Source: Lucinisca nassula (lineage: Eukaryota; Mollusca; Bivalvia; Lucinida; Lucinidae). Taken from it: DNA of 64,000 bases. Positions 55,128 through 64,000 of the stretch are shown piece by piece. Within the stretch, counting starts at the first letter, position 1. Each line of letters starts with the position of its first letter. The notes beneath the pieces are model-generated. The model searched no databases and was not told the origin of the DNA. It saw nothing but the letters and a program-made list of their open reading frames with translations. The stretch covers positions 89,739,108 to 89,803,107 of the forward strand of contig OY757023.1 of assembly GCA_963580285.1 (NCBI GenBank), read 5' to 3'. A program made the position numbers and the translations under genes.

Positions 55128-55244
55128 TTAAGCCTATCGGTCCCAATACTAAGGATCATTAGGGTAACCGAAAAATATATTATGCGTCCTATTTACTTTC
55201 TTTCTTTAAATTCTTTCTACTGATACTGCGATCGGTCACATTTG

Positions 55245-55530
55245 ACCATTACTCGCAGGTTGCAGGATGAAAGCCTACTCAGTAATCATGTAATTGTAAT
55301 TTCGGTAGGGTTATTCACCTGCACAGGGGATGGTCCTCCCTACACAGGGGGGGGGGGGGGGGGGCTCCAGTTGACGCCCCGATCAAAGAGACGATGCACT
55401 TTAGACATTCATCCCTGCAAATGATGCCAATGGAGCGTGTCCGGACACCGAAATTTTATCGCCGCTGCCACGGATCGAACACGCGACCTCTAGCATCAGA
55501 GGCAAGTGAACTAACCACTGAGCTATACTG
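55245..55530 (-). mobile_element. tRNA-like SINE, antisense
   Basis: The complement begins near 55530 with AGCTCAGTGGTTAGTTCACT (box A) and CGCGTGTTCGATCCGTGGCA (box B). The body contains AAGTGCATCGTCTCTTTGAT, and a G-rich simple tract is at 55350-55365. Confidence 0.65.
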
Positions 55531-55534
55531 TAAG

Positions 55535-55792
55535 TATAGTAGTCGCAGATAAGACTGACTAGGCGGAGCTATTCAGGTATTATCAATTTATGTCAAATTC
55601 GCTGAGTACACCAGAAGATTCCGCACGCTTTCTACAGGGTGACGAAATGGTCATGTACGCCACAGCTATGCTTGTGTTACAGTTGAATTCACACAATCGG
55701 GTGACTTGGTTAACCTTTTTCTTAACGGAACATTCTTAAGGCAAGTACAAACGATAGCTCCGCCTAGTCAATCCCATCCGCGACCACTATAT
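55535..55792. mobile_element. Family E MITE, copy 1
   Basis: TATAGTAGTCGCAGATAAGA and inverted CGCGACCACTATA ends with GACTAGGCGGAGCTATTCAG / GATAGCTCCGCCTAGTCAAT inside, about 30 bp of TIR. No transposase. Confidence 0.85.
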
Positions 55793-55821
55793 ACGGACAC
55801 AACAACATCTTGCCATACTCA

Positions 55822-56091
55822 TATAGTAGTCGCAGATAAAATTGACGAGGCGGTGCTATTCAGGCGTTGTCAATATATGTCAAATTCGCTGAGTCCACCT
55901 GAAGATTCGATAGTGTGCCTTTCGCATGCTTTCTGCAAGCGGACCAAATGGTCATTTACCCCACAGCTTTGTAGGTGTTACAGTTGAATTCACACAACCG
56001 GGTGACTTGGTTTACCTTTTTGTTAATAGAACATTCCAAGGGCAGGTACTAACGATAGCTCCGCCTAGTCAATTTAATCTGCGACTACTAT
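55822..56091. mobile_element. Family E MITE, copy 2
   Basis: Same structure as copy 1, in the same orientation 30 bp downstream. Confidence 0.85.
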
Positions 56092-56277
56092 TTTTGGGGT
56101 CGATTGTTTTACAATTGACCCAAAGGTATAAAGGACAGAAACTGGATTCGTGCTGTTATCCAAGTGACTATCGTAATCCATGTAACTTATTTATAGAAAA
56201 TAGCAGAGTTAGTTATATCGCCGTTGCGTAAAAAGGGTTATCTGTAGAATCTGGGCTGGAATCATTGGTTGGGCTTG

Positions 56278-56344
56278 GCAAACAGTGTAGACCAAGATTA
56301 GACGCCGCAGAATGCGGCGTCTGATCCGGGTCTACACTGTTTGC
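56278..56344. repeat. Family B palindrome, with two partial copies downstream
   Basis: GGCAAACAGTGTAGACCAAG and GGGTCTACACTGTTTGC around GACGCCGCAGAATGCGGCGT. Right-half fragments follow at 56388-56416 and 56555-56595. Confidence 0.83.
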
Positions 56345-56819
56345 TTACAGTACATGAATTTAAGGGTGAGCCGCCGAGCCAAATGCAGCTTCTGATCAGG
56401 GTCTACATGGTTTGCTTACAGCACAGGAATTTAAGGCTCAAATGTCAAAGTCTAAGTCCCCGTTCCAAATCTACACTCGGGGACAATAGACCCACCAGTG
56501 CTCTCAGTGCTTTGATTTTATACTAGCTCTAAAAGTTTACTAACCGATATAGCTGGGCGAGTGACAGTGTAGAGTCTGGGTCTAGACTGTTTGCTCATAC
56601 CTACATGGTAAATACGGTATATGAAAAAGCACTTAGACAAATGCGAGTTTAATTCTTTGTAGTCAAAAGAGAATTTCATGGAATTTGAACCATGAGATAA
56701 AATGTGTGTATCGGGGCTTGAGATTTGAAAGTATTTGTGCGTGTCAAGCGCACCGTTAAAACTAGAAGTAAGTCTCGAATTATCTGTGCATGAACTTTAT
56801 TGTTTTTTTTTTGTGTGCT

Positions 56820-57055
56820 TTTTTTTTTTTTTTTTTTTTTTTTGGTTTTACGGCCCTTTCAAGATTATTTCACGTATTTCGAGCCTATCGTTAAACAGAT
56901 GTTGGCAAAAATCGGAATACCCATAGAAAAACCACCTGACCTTCCGTTGCAGAACCTGGCGTCTCACATGTGACCCGAACGAGGCGCGAACGACAGCGGT
57001 AAGAGATCGAGTGACTAACAGTAGGGCTCGTAACCGTCAGGCCACGGAGGCCCTT
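56820..57055 (-). mobile_element. Meta-type tRNA-derived SINE (SINE1)
   Basis: Complement of the 41597 SINE: poly-T start (A tail), GGTTTTACGGCCCTTTCAAG, diverged core, GTCTCACATGTGACCCGAAC and GGCCACGGAGGCCC at the head. Confidence 0.83.
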
Positions 57056-57119
57056 TGGATACGTTGATTTAGTTTGCAATATATTCAACGTATTTATCTC
57101 ATTGACAAGAGTAATGGTT

Positions 57120-57248
57120 ACCCAGCAGGCACGTGTCGCTAAGGCAACGTCAAATCAACGTCGGTCCTACGTAGATGTGACATTGCTTTAACGTCATGAA
57201 GTACCGACGTTGATTTGACGTCACAATTACGTCATGTGCCTGCTAGGA
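57120..57248. mobile_element. Family D palindromic MITE
   Basis: CCCAGCAGGCACGTGTCGCT and inverted TTACGTCATGTGCCTGCTAGG ends; GACGTTGATTTGACGTC inside. Confidence 0.86.
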
Positions 57249-57298
57249 AGACAGTACCCTAAACCAACACCTATTGGAAGACAACACATTGAGCGCCT

Positions 57299-57570
57299 GT
57301 ATAGTAGTCGCAGATAAAATTGAATAGGCGGAGCTATCGTTTGTTCCTGCCTCAGGAATATCCCATTAACAAAAAGGTAAACCAAGCCACCCGATTGTGT
57401 AAATTCAACTGTAACACAAGCATAGCTGTGGCGTATATGACCATTTCGTCCGCTTGTAGAAAGCGTGCGAAAGGCACTCTACCGAATCTTCTGGTGGACT
57501 CAGCGAATTTGACATATATTGACAACACCCGAATAGCTCCGCCTAGTCAATCTTATCTGCGACTACTATA
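57299..57570. mobile_element. Family E MITE, copy 3 (inverted)
   Basis: TATAGTAGTCGCAGATAAAA ... ATCTGCGACTACTATA. The interior is the complement of copies 1 and 2. Confidence 0.85.
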
Positions 57571-57584
57571 CAAGGATACTGGTA

Positions 57585-57943
57585 TTGGCTGGCACGATAT
57601 ATCGGATAATCGATTAATCGAACGATAAATTCCATAAGAATGATTTTCATTACTGATTTGCTCATTATCGATTATTTGACAAGTACAAAGTTGTGCCTAG
57701 AATAGCTGGATGAGTGGCAAACAGTGCAGGCCCTGATAAGACGCCGCGTCTCAATCTTTGTCTACACTGTTGCTCAGGCCTGTCTGTTCAAATACATAAG
57801 GCAAAGTACAGTATATGGCAGGAGTCATGCTTAGACAAAGACAGGTAAAATTATGAGCAAGTCTTCAGTGATTACTAATCGATTATCGATCACAATGACA
57901 GGACTGATAATCGATTATCCTTTCAACTCTGATTACCAGCTCT
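57585..57943. mobile_element. Element family I, copy 2
   Basis: GGATAATCGATTAATCGAAC and ACTAATCGATTATCGATCAC / TGATAATCGATTATCC, with a shortened B palindrome at 57717-57774. Confidence 0.75.
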
Positions 57944-58139
57944 TATTGTAGTCATCCCGTTCCCGTTTCCGTCACACTGCTGAACTTTTATTCTTAGATT
58001 TCAGCTATGACATGTCAGAAAGCATTCACATTTGGAACATGATTGATTTTTGTTTTTATACCCCCCTCCCACCGACACACACACACCGCATACATCTAGC
58101 TGGGGATTTGTATTCGGCATTTAGCGTCAATTTTCAGCA

Positions 58140-58837
58140 GAGTTATGGCCCTTGTGTTACGTCCAAAATTCGTTTCCCTCAATATCTTGAGAAAGAGTTG
58201 ATGGATTTTGATCAAATTTGGCATGTGACTTATTGCTGACAAGATAAAGCTGCGGGTTGTTACGCGGCATTTTGTGTCTATTTCCAGAAGAGTTAAGGCC
58301 TTGAATTACGTCAAAAAATCGTTTTCGCTCAATATCTGGAGAAAGAATCGATATCTTGAGAAATAATTGATGGATTTTGATCAAATTTGTCATGTGAATT
58401 TATGTTGACAACGTATAGCTTGGGATTGTAACACGGCATTATGCGTCTGTTTGCAGCAGAGTTATAACCCTTGAATAATGTCAAAAATTCGTTTCCGCTC
58501 AATATCTTGAGATAGAATTGGTGGATTTTGATCGAATTTGACATAACAATTTATGTTGACAAGGAAACGCTTGGGATTGATAAACGGCATTTTGTGTCTA
58601 TTTCCAGTACAGTTATGGACCTTGAATTCCTCAAACATTCGTTTCCGCTCAATATCTTGAGAACGAATTGATGGATTTTGATCAAATTTGGCATGTGAAT
58701 TTATGTTGACAGGCTTTAGCATGGCATTGTTACACGGCATTTTGCGTTTATTTGTAGCAGAGCAATGTCCCTTGAATAACGTCAAAAATTCGTTTCCGCT
58801 CAATATCTTGAGAAGAAATCAATGGTTATTGATCAAA
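58140..58837. repeat. 150-bp satellite array, left part
   Basis: Five monomers. CGTTTCC.CTCAATATCTTG begins at 58171, 58320, 58490, 58640 and 58791, so the period is 149-151 except for one unit lengthened by a ~19-base internal repeat of ATATCTTGAGAAA. Each has ATTGATGGATTTTGATCAAA and GGCATGTGAATTTATGTTGA. Non-coding. Confidence 0.87.
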
Positions 58838-61712
58838 GGGGGAGTTCCAAATCTGCCCACGCACAGATTTTCTTCAAACTTCAGTTGTTGTTTACTTGAG
58901 GTCTATCAACTACATATATAACTTTGTTTCATTTGATAAATTGCTATAGGTCTCAGGAGAGGCCCCTGAGGTAATCCCCTGTAGAGGTCATACATACCTG
59001 TGCACTTTTCTGTCTTAAATCAATAGGTATGATTATTTTCAAATTTTGTTGCTTTGACTGGCAACAGAACTCCATAAGGATTAATCTAATACAAAAAATG
59101 TAAATGTGTCTATGTCTTTTAATCTTCCTGATAAATTTATTTACAACATTTCTTCTATTTTTCATGAAAATTTGCAAAGATTAAGATGTTCATCATAAGT
59201 ATTAGATGTGTAACTGATCTTGTCACCCCAAGATATTGCATATAAAATAGGCCACATATGTGCTCTATATAGCAAAAAAATTTCAATAAAATCAGAAACC
59301 GGTAACAATGTTTTTGAAAGCTAGATATGGGTTCAGGTCAATTTTTGTGCCAAAATCAGTTTCAATACCAGGAATCAAGATTTCCTTAAAGTGTACTTTT
59401 ATTGTGTTTTATGTCCATTTAGGGCCACTTTATCATACAAACCTTAGCATAGGCATTTATATAATAAAAGCTCACCCCCCCCCCCCCCCCCCCCGGTCAG
59501 AAAAAAAATAAATAAATAAAAAATAAAATGTAAAAGAGAACATACATTAACAACGTATACAAGTCTAGTTTTATCCAAAAATTTTAAAGAGAAAAATAAA
59601 ATGCAATCATGCACTGTCCATGATGAATGTTAGTGTTGACAATATTGCTGAAAAAATTACATTATGACACAATAGGAATAAGACCATGGTGGATCTTTTT
59701 ACCCTATTTTATTTGGCCTTCTTGTACATTCTAAACCCTGCAATACAAAGACACGTGCTGTCAGTAATACTCAATGACGTTTTGGATTTGCTTAATTAAT
59801 TACTTTCATAATCCTATATTTTCCTTAATTATTTTTGTTGTTGTCATTTTCTTCTTTAAAATAAAACATCAGTCAATAATTTGCAAACTTGAAGGGACAG
59901 ACTGATTTTCTGGTTTGTTCTTATGATTGATTAGTCCTTGTATTGTTGATGCTTTCTTACATCACTTGGTCAAAGAGACTCATACTCCGCTCCCCCACCA
60001 AAAGTTTTGTGAGATCATGGAAAGAATTTTCTGCATTTTTTTTCTAGGTTCATTATAACATCTGCAAAAGTGTAAGGTACAATGTTTTAGTCTTCAAAAT
60101 AAATGCAGAGCTAGTCACACTGAAACTAGTTGTAGAATTGTCATTTGGCATACACTTCCCTAAATGAAATAGGTGGAAGGCAAGTTGCTGTAACAAATTT
60201 ATTTTATAGCTGATATTATATTTAGATATAGTTATACCATTCGCATATTTAGTCATATGTATGCAGTACCTGCCATCAATGTTAAGCTTTCTAGCTCTGT
60301 ATTCATCAGTTTTACAAATGGCGTGAATCAGCTGTTAGCTGCACTACTAACATATTTGCGGAGCCAAAATCTGCAGTTGGCTTTATACTTTTCTATAGCA
60401 CTGATAGCAAATATACTGTTGGCCCTTTTCTTCCTCTGAAATCGTTTGAAAGTATGAATAGTCTTCACTATCATATTAAATCATGTTACTCAAAAATAAC
60501 TGGTTGTTTTCCAGATCATATTTAAGAATATAACTTTCTTACACGGATTTGCACAGCAGGCGACATTTGTTACGTTTTAAGTAGACTGTAGCTTAGTTCA
60601 GATTTTGAGGGGACATTCTCAGAGGGGCAAAAGAGCCAAAACAACAGTGTTTCCATTTTGTCTACGGTAATCTGTGTATACAGTGGGCCAAAAGTCCGTG
60701 GTATTTTGAACTACCTGGCACACCATAATAAAAACATCATAAATCTTGGCTATTCAAGCAAGCTGTGCCATTCCGGTATGACAGACTTTTCAAACATTTT
60801 AAGTTGACTGCATCATACTGCATAACACATACTTATTACAGAATCAAGAAAATTGGCTGGTTTACAGAAGCATCCATTTCACTTGCCAATTCAACAGTCT
60901 TTGTCATAATAAGCTTCAGCAAGCTTTAAGATTACATTAAATACAAAAACTCTTGTTATATAATGAAATATATTTTTATTGAATTGTTAATGAACGCTCA
61001 AAATAAATTGTGTTATTGGTGTCTCCCAGGGTACCATAACTGATACAGCTGCTGATTATATGAGCTCATACTATACACATCATGGTTTTAACATACATAT
61101 ATTCATGTTTATATATATTATTTGCGAGCAATTTCTCGATTGAAAATGTTATACCATATCTACAAATGGTTTGGAAAAAATAAAAATCTGACCATTACTA
61201 TTCTATGTTCAAATGCAGTATGTTACCGGTCTCAGATTTTCAAGAAAATTTGACAAAATGTTCTACACATATACGGGCAATTTTCATATTAAAATGATGA
61301 GGTGACAAGAACTGCAACAGTATGAAATCAAAAGTCAAACATACTCCAAAAGATTTTATGGTTGTGAAGTCTAGGGTCTCCTCCATATGAAATTGAGCAT
61401 GGTCTATAGAACTTTACCTGAACAATAGTAAATGTGATACAAAAATAATCTCAAATGACTTCAGTGATGCCTGAGAACAAAATAACTCCAAAACATAAGA
61501 AGCTGCTGTGTATATGTATACTTGTTTGGAGGTACACCTATTTTCAGATGCAGACATAAACAAAACATTGTAGATTAATAATGAACACAGATATGATATT
61601 GAAATAGCTAAATAATGAACAGTCATTTACCAGGTATTAATTATGCACAATATCATGGACATCTGTGTTTGGGCAGAACCCTATGGAAATTTACTATAGG
61701 CTGGAACACCCC
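58838..61712. mobile_element. 2,875-bp Spy-like DNA element inserted between AAA and TTT
   Basis: It interrupts one 150-bp satellite monomer (left part 47 bases, right part 103 bases). Left end GGGGGAGTTCCAAATCTGCC; right end, read on the complement, GGGGTGTTCCAGCC. A further inverted match is TCTGCCCACGCACAGAT / TCTGCCCAAACACAGAT, displaced by about 20 bases. The junctions read GATCAAA|GGGGG and CCCC|TTTGGCAA; the empty site in sister monomers is GATCAAATTTGGCATG. Nothing is duplicated or lost. Insertion between AAA and TTT without duplication is the signature of Spy transposons. The interior is AT-rich with no recognisable transposase. Confidence 0.82.
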
Positions 61713-62637
61713 TTTGGCAAGTGAATTTATGTTGACAAGATAATGCTTGGGATTGTTCCGCGGCTTTTTGCGTCTACCCCCAGCAGAGTAATGGCCCTTG
61801 AACGACGTCAAAATTCATTTCCGCTCAATATCTTAAGAAAGAATTGATGGATTCTGATCAAATTTGGCATGTGAATTTATGTTGACAAGATAAAGATTGG
61901 GATTGTTACACTGCATTTTGCGTCTATATTCAGTAGAGTTATGACCCTTGAATGATGTTAAAAATTCGTTTCCGCTCAATATCTTGAGAAAGACTTGACG
62001 GATTTTGGTCAAATTTAAGTAGAGTTATGGCACTTGAATGATGTTCATAATTCGTATCCCTCAATATCTTGCGAAAGAATTGATGGAATTAGATCAAATG
62101 AGGCATGCGAATTTCTGTTGACAAGGCCTAACTTGGGATTGTTACGCGGCGTTTTGTGTCTATTTTCAACAGTGTTATGGCCCCTGAAAAATGTAAAAAA
62201 TTTGTTTCCACTCAATACAGCGAGATAAATTTAATAGATTTTGATATCTCGAGAAATAACTAAAATTTGTCATGTGAATTTGCGTTGAGAAGATATAGCT
62301 TTGGATTGTTTTGCGGTATTTTGTGTTCATTTTCAGGAGAGTTGTGGCCCTTGAATGAAATTAAAAATAGTTTAAGCTCAATATCTTGAGAAAAAATTGA
62401 TGGATTTTGATCGAATTTGGCATGTGAATTTATGTCAACAAGACATAGCCTGGGATTATTGCACAGCAATTTGCGTCAATTTTCAACAGAGTTTTTAGCC
62501 CCTGAATGACATCAAAAACTCGTTTTTGCTTAATATCTTGAGAAAGAATTGATGGATTTTGTTCAAATATGGCATGTGAATTAATGTTGACAAGATAGTT
62601 GCACGGCATTTGCGTATATTGTCAGCAGAGTTATGGT
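61713..62637. repeat. 150-bp satellite array, right part
   Basis: Monomer landmarks at 61816, 61967, 62052, 62203, 62370 and 62520, mostly 150 apart, with one shortened unit and one lengthened by ~17 bases (GATATCTCGAGAAATAA). A similar lengthened unit occurs in the left part, suggesting a shared higher-order unit. Confidence 0.85.
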
Positions 62638-62792
62638 TTTGTTTGTTTGTTTGATTTGAGGTTTAACGTCCCCGTCAACACTGTAAAGGTCATTTTGGAG
62701 ACGTTGCTTCCAAGTTTCTGGGACTTTTACCCAACATTGAGGTGAAATGACATCTCAAGCCCTGTCGCCCGATGAAACCAATAGGGCCTTAC
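62638..62792 (-). mobile_element. S1 fragment
   Basis: Antisense 3' half (TTTGTTTGTTTGATTTGAGG...GATGAAACCAATAGGGC), cut at about 62792. Confidence 0.78.
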
Positions 62793-62916
62793 GTTGAAAA
62801 TTTGTTTTTTGAACGACCTAAAAACCTGTTTAAGACTACTGTGGGAGGTATATAATAAGCTCTGTTTACTGACATCTATAATCTATATTGGCAGAAACCA
62901 GAAAACTGTCGTGAAT

Positions 62917-63197
62917 TAAGAAAACACACCCGTGCGACATAGTGCAATTTTCATATCTCCAAAATGGCTAGTTTTCTGATGACAATCCGTAATATTTTTT
63001 CTTATTTTTTTATACTGCAAACACAGGTTGTGGGTGCTCGTTAGAACCGCCTCATTGAGGCGGTTCTAACGATTACCCACAACCTATGTTTTGGAGCAGA
63101 AATAAGAAAAATAATGTATACCCCCGTACACCCCAGTTTTCTCTATATAAAGTGGAGTGTACGGGGGTGTTCATTTCACGGACTTGTTCACGTGATG
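62917..63197. mobile_element. Family C2 MITE, inverted
   Basis: AAGAAAACACACCCGTGCGA...ACTTGTTCACGTGATGA with central hairpin TCGTTAGAACCGCCTCATTG / AGGCGGTTCTAACGA and AGTGGAGTGTACGGGGGTG. Confidence 0.8.
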
Positions 63198-63202
63198 AAT
63201 AG

Positions 63203-63417
63203 CCTCCGTGGCCTACTTGGTAAGAGTGCTGACTCTTAATCATTAGGTCTCTTGCCGATGTTGTTCGCGCCTCGCTCGGGCCACATGTGAGACGCCAAGT
63301 TCTGCGATGGAAGGCCAGGCGGGTTTTCTCCGGGTTTTCCGGCTTTCGGCCTACCGGCTCGAAATAAGTGAAATAATCTTGAAAGGACCGTAAAACCAAA
63401 ATCAAAAAAAAGAAAAA
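63203..63417 (+). mobile_element. Meta-type tRNA-derived SINE (SINE1)
   Basis: GCCTCCGTGGCCTACTTGGT head, TTCGCGCCTCGCTCGGGCC, GGGTTTTCTCCGGGTTTTCC core, AATAATCTTGAAAGGACCGT tail and short A-rich end. Confidence 0.85.
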
Positions 63418-63475
63418 AGAACTGCCGCAAAATGTCATCAGAAAAAAAGAATATTTTTTTTTAGTTTTTTTTTTT

Positions 63476-64000
63476 TAAAGCTCAACTGGGCCGAAGGCTC
63501 CAGGGCAGCTTATAGTATAGTGGGTCGTCCGGCGTCCGTCCAACCGCACTTTTGACCAGTTATATCTCTGCAACCTGCAGGCTGATCTCAACCATTTCTC
63601 ATCTGTAGCATGCCCCAGGTGGGGCATTGATGACATATTTTTTTTTTCGAAATCGAACGAAAACTTTGGTTGCTATGGTAAACAGAAGGTCCCATAGACT
63701 TACAATGGGAAAAGGCTTGCCATAATAGTAGCACCTTTAGTTTTGATCGGATCTTTCTGAAACTTATATGTTGGGGATAAAACCTCGGACGAGTTTGAAA
63801 ACCGACCAAGTCGGCCCATTTATCATAGAGTTATATCCCTTTGATTGCTGAGAATGCCGATTTTTGACATTAGCATCACCGTAGCCCCTTCAGTTTTGAT
63901 GGGATCTTTCTGAAACTCATACATTAGATGGCTGGGGACAAAAGCTCGGAAGAGATCGAAAACCGGCCAAGTCGGCCCATTTCAGCCCCTTCAGTTTTGA
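63476..64000 (+). mobile_element. Family G-type element, 5' part (runs off the window)
   Basis: AAGCTCAACTGGGCCGAAGG, GGTCGTCCGGCGTCCGTCC, then GGTTGCTATGGTAAACAGAA and repeated TCAGTTTTGATGGGATCTTT, a related but different internal repeat. Confidence 0.65.

Noticed and set aside
58838..61712. Short open frames in the Spy-like element as transposase
   Set aside because: The longest are under 80 codons, AT-rich and without DDE-type motifs.

Overview
The window is invertebrate nuclear DNA. Introns, tRNA-derived SINEs, CR1-like LINEs, Penelope-like (Naiad-type) elements, mariners and dozens of small inverted-repeat elements rule out a prokaryotic or organellar source. The permuted Naiad element with in-frame TGA codons and the dominant short palindrome family (CAAACAGTG...CACTGTTTG) point to a bivalve mollusc, perhaps Dreissena-like; that assignment is inference.

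Only one host gene is supported: a GPR157-type seven-transmembrane receptor on the + strand, in four exons (14706-14956, 19776-20011, 22508-22704, 33066-33401). All three junctions keep frame and have GT..AG borders, giving 339 residues. Part of exon 2 and its 5' intron flank is duplicated in tandem; the upstream copy (19487-19673) is frameshifted. The introns (4.8, 2.5 and 10.4 kb) are packed with nested elements.

Layout. 1-2729: minus-strand Naiad copy split by an S1 retroposon. 2730-9077: small elements (families S1, B, C, D; three SINE types). 9078-12402: family G element with a ~145-bp tandem array. 12403-14700: small elements, then the receptor 5' flank. 14706-33401: receptor gene. Intron 1 holds a family C MITE split by a 169-bp tandem-repeat element, itself split by a retroposed fragment. 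Intron 2 holds a fold-back element with a 9-bp TSD. Intron 3 holds a broken CR1-like LINE split by S1, and a G-type element split by a 4.1-kb Naiad element. 33402-37170: long fold-back element split by a second family G element. 37215-37449: TTAA-flanked MITE. 37783-42735: mariner split by a 3.36-kb TIR element (6-bp TSD) and by a SINE. 43240-48745: small elements, a GTCGC-motif cluster and a LINE tail. 48744-53645: 4.9-kb inverted-repeat-bounded segment holding RT debris, a hammerhead ribozyme and a (GATA)n tract. 53646-58139: MITEs and SINEs. 58140-62637: 150-bp satellite split by a 2,875-bp element inserted exactly between AAA and TTT without duplication (Spy-like). 62638-64000: S1, a C-type MITE, a SINE and the head of another G element.

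The most notable observations are: the Naiad element whose in-frame TGA codons lie at expected cysteine positions of its GIY-YIG endonuclease (candidate selenoprotein retroelement); two well-formed hammerhead ribozymes; the Spy-like insertion with its empty site preserved in neighbouring satellite monomers; and the decayed duplicated exon in the receptor gene. Apart from the receptor, all identifiable coding sequence is degenerate transposable-element sequence.
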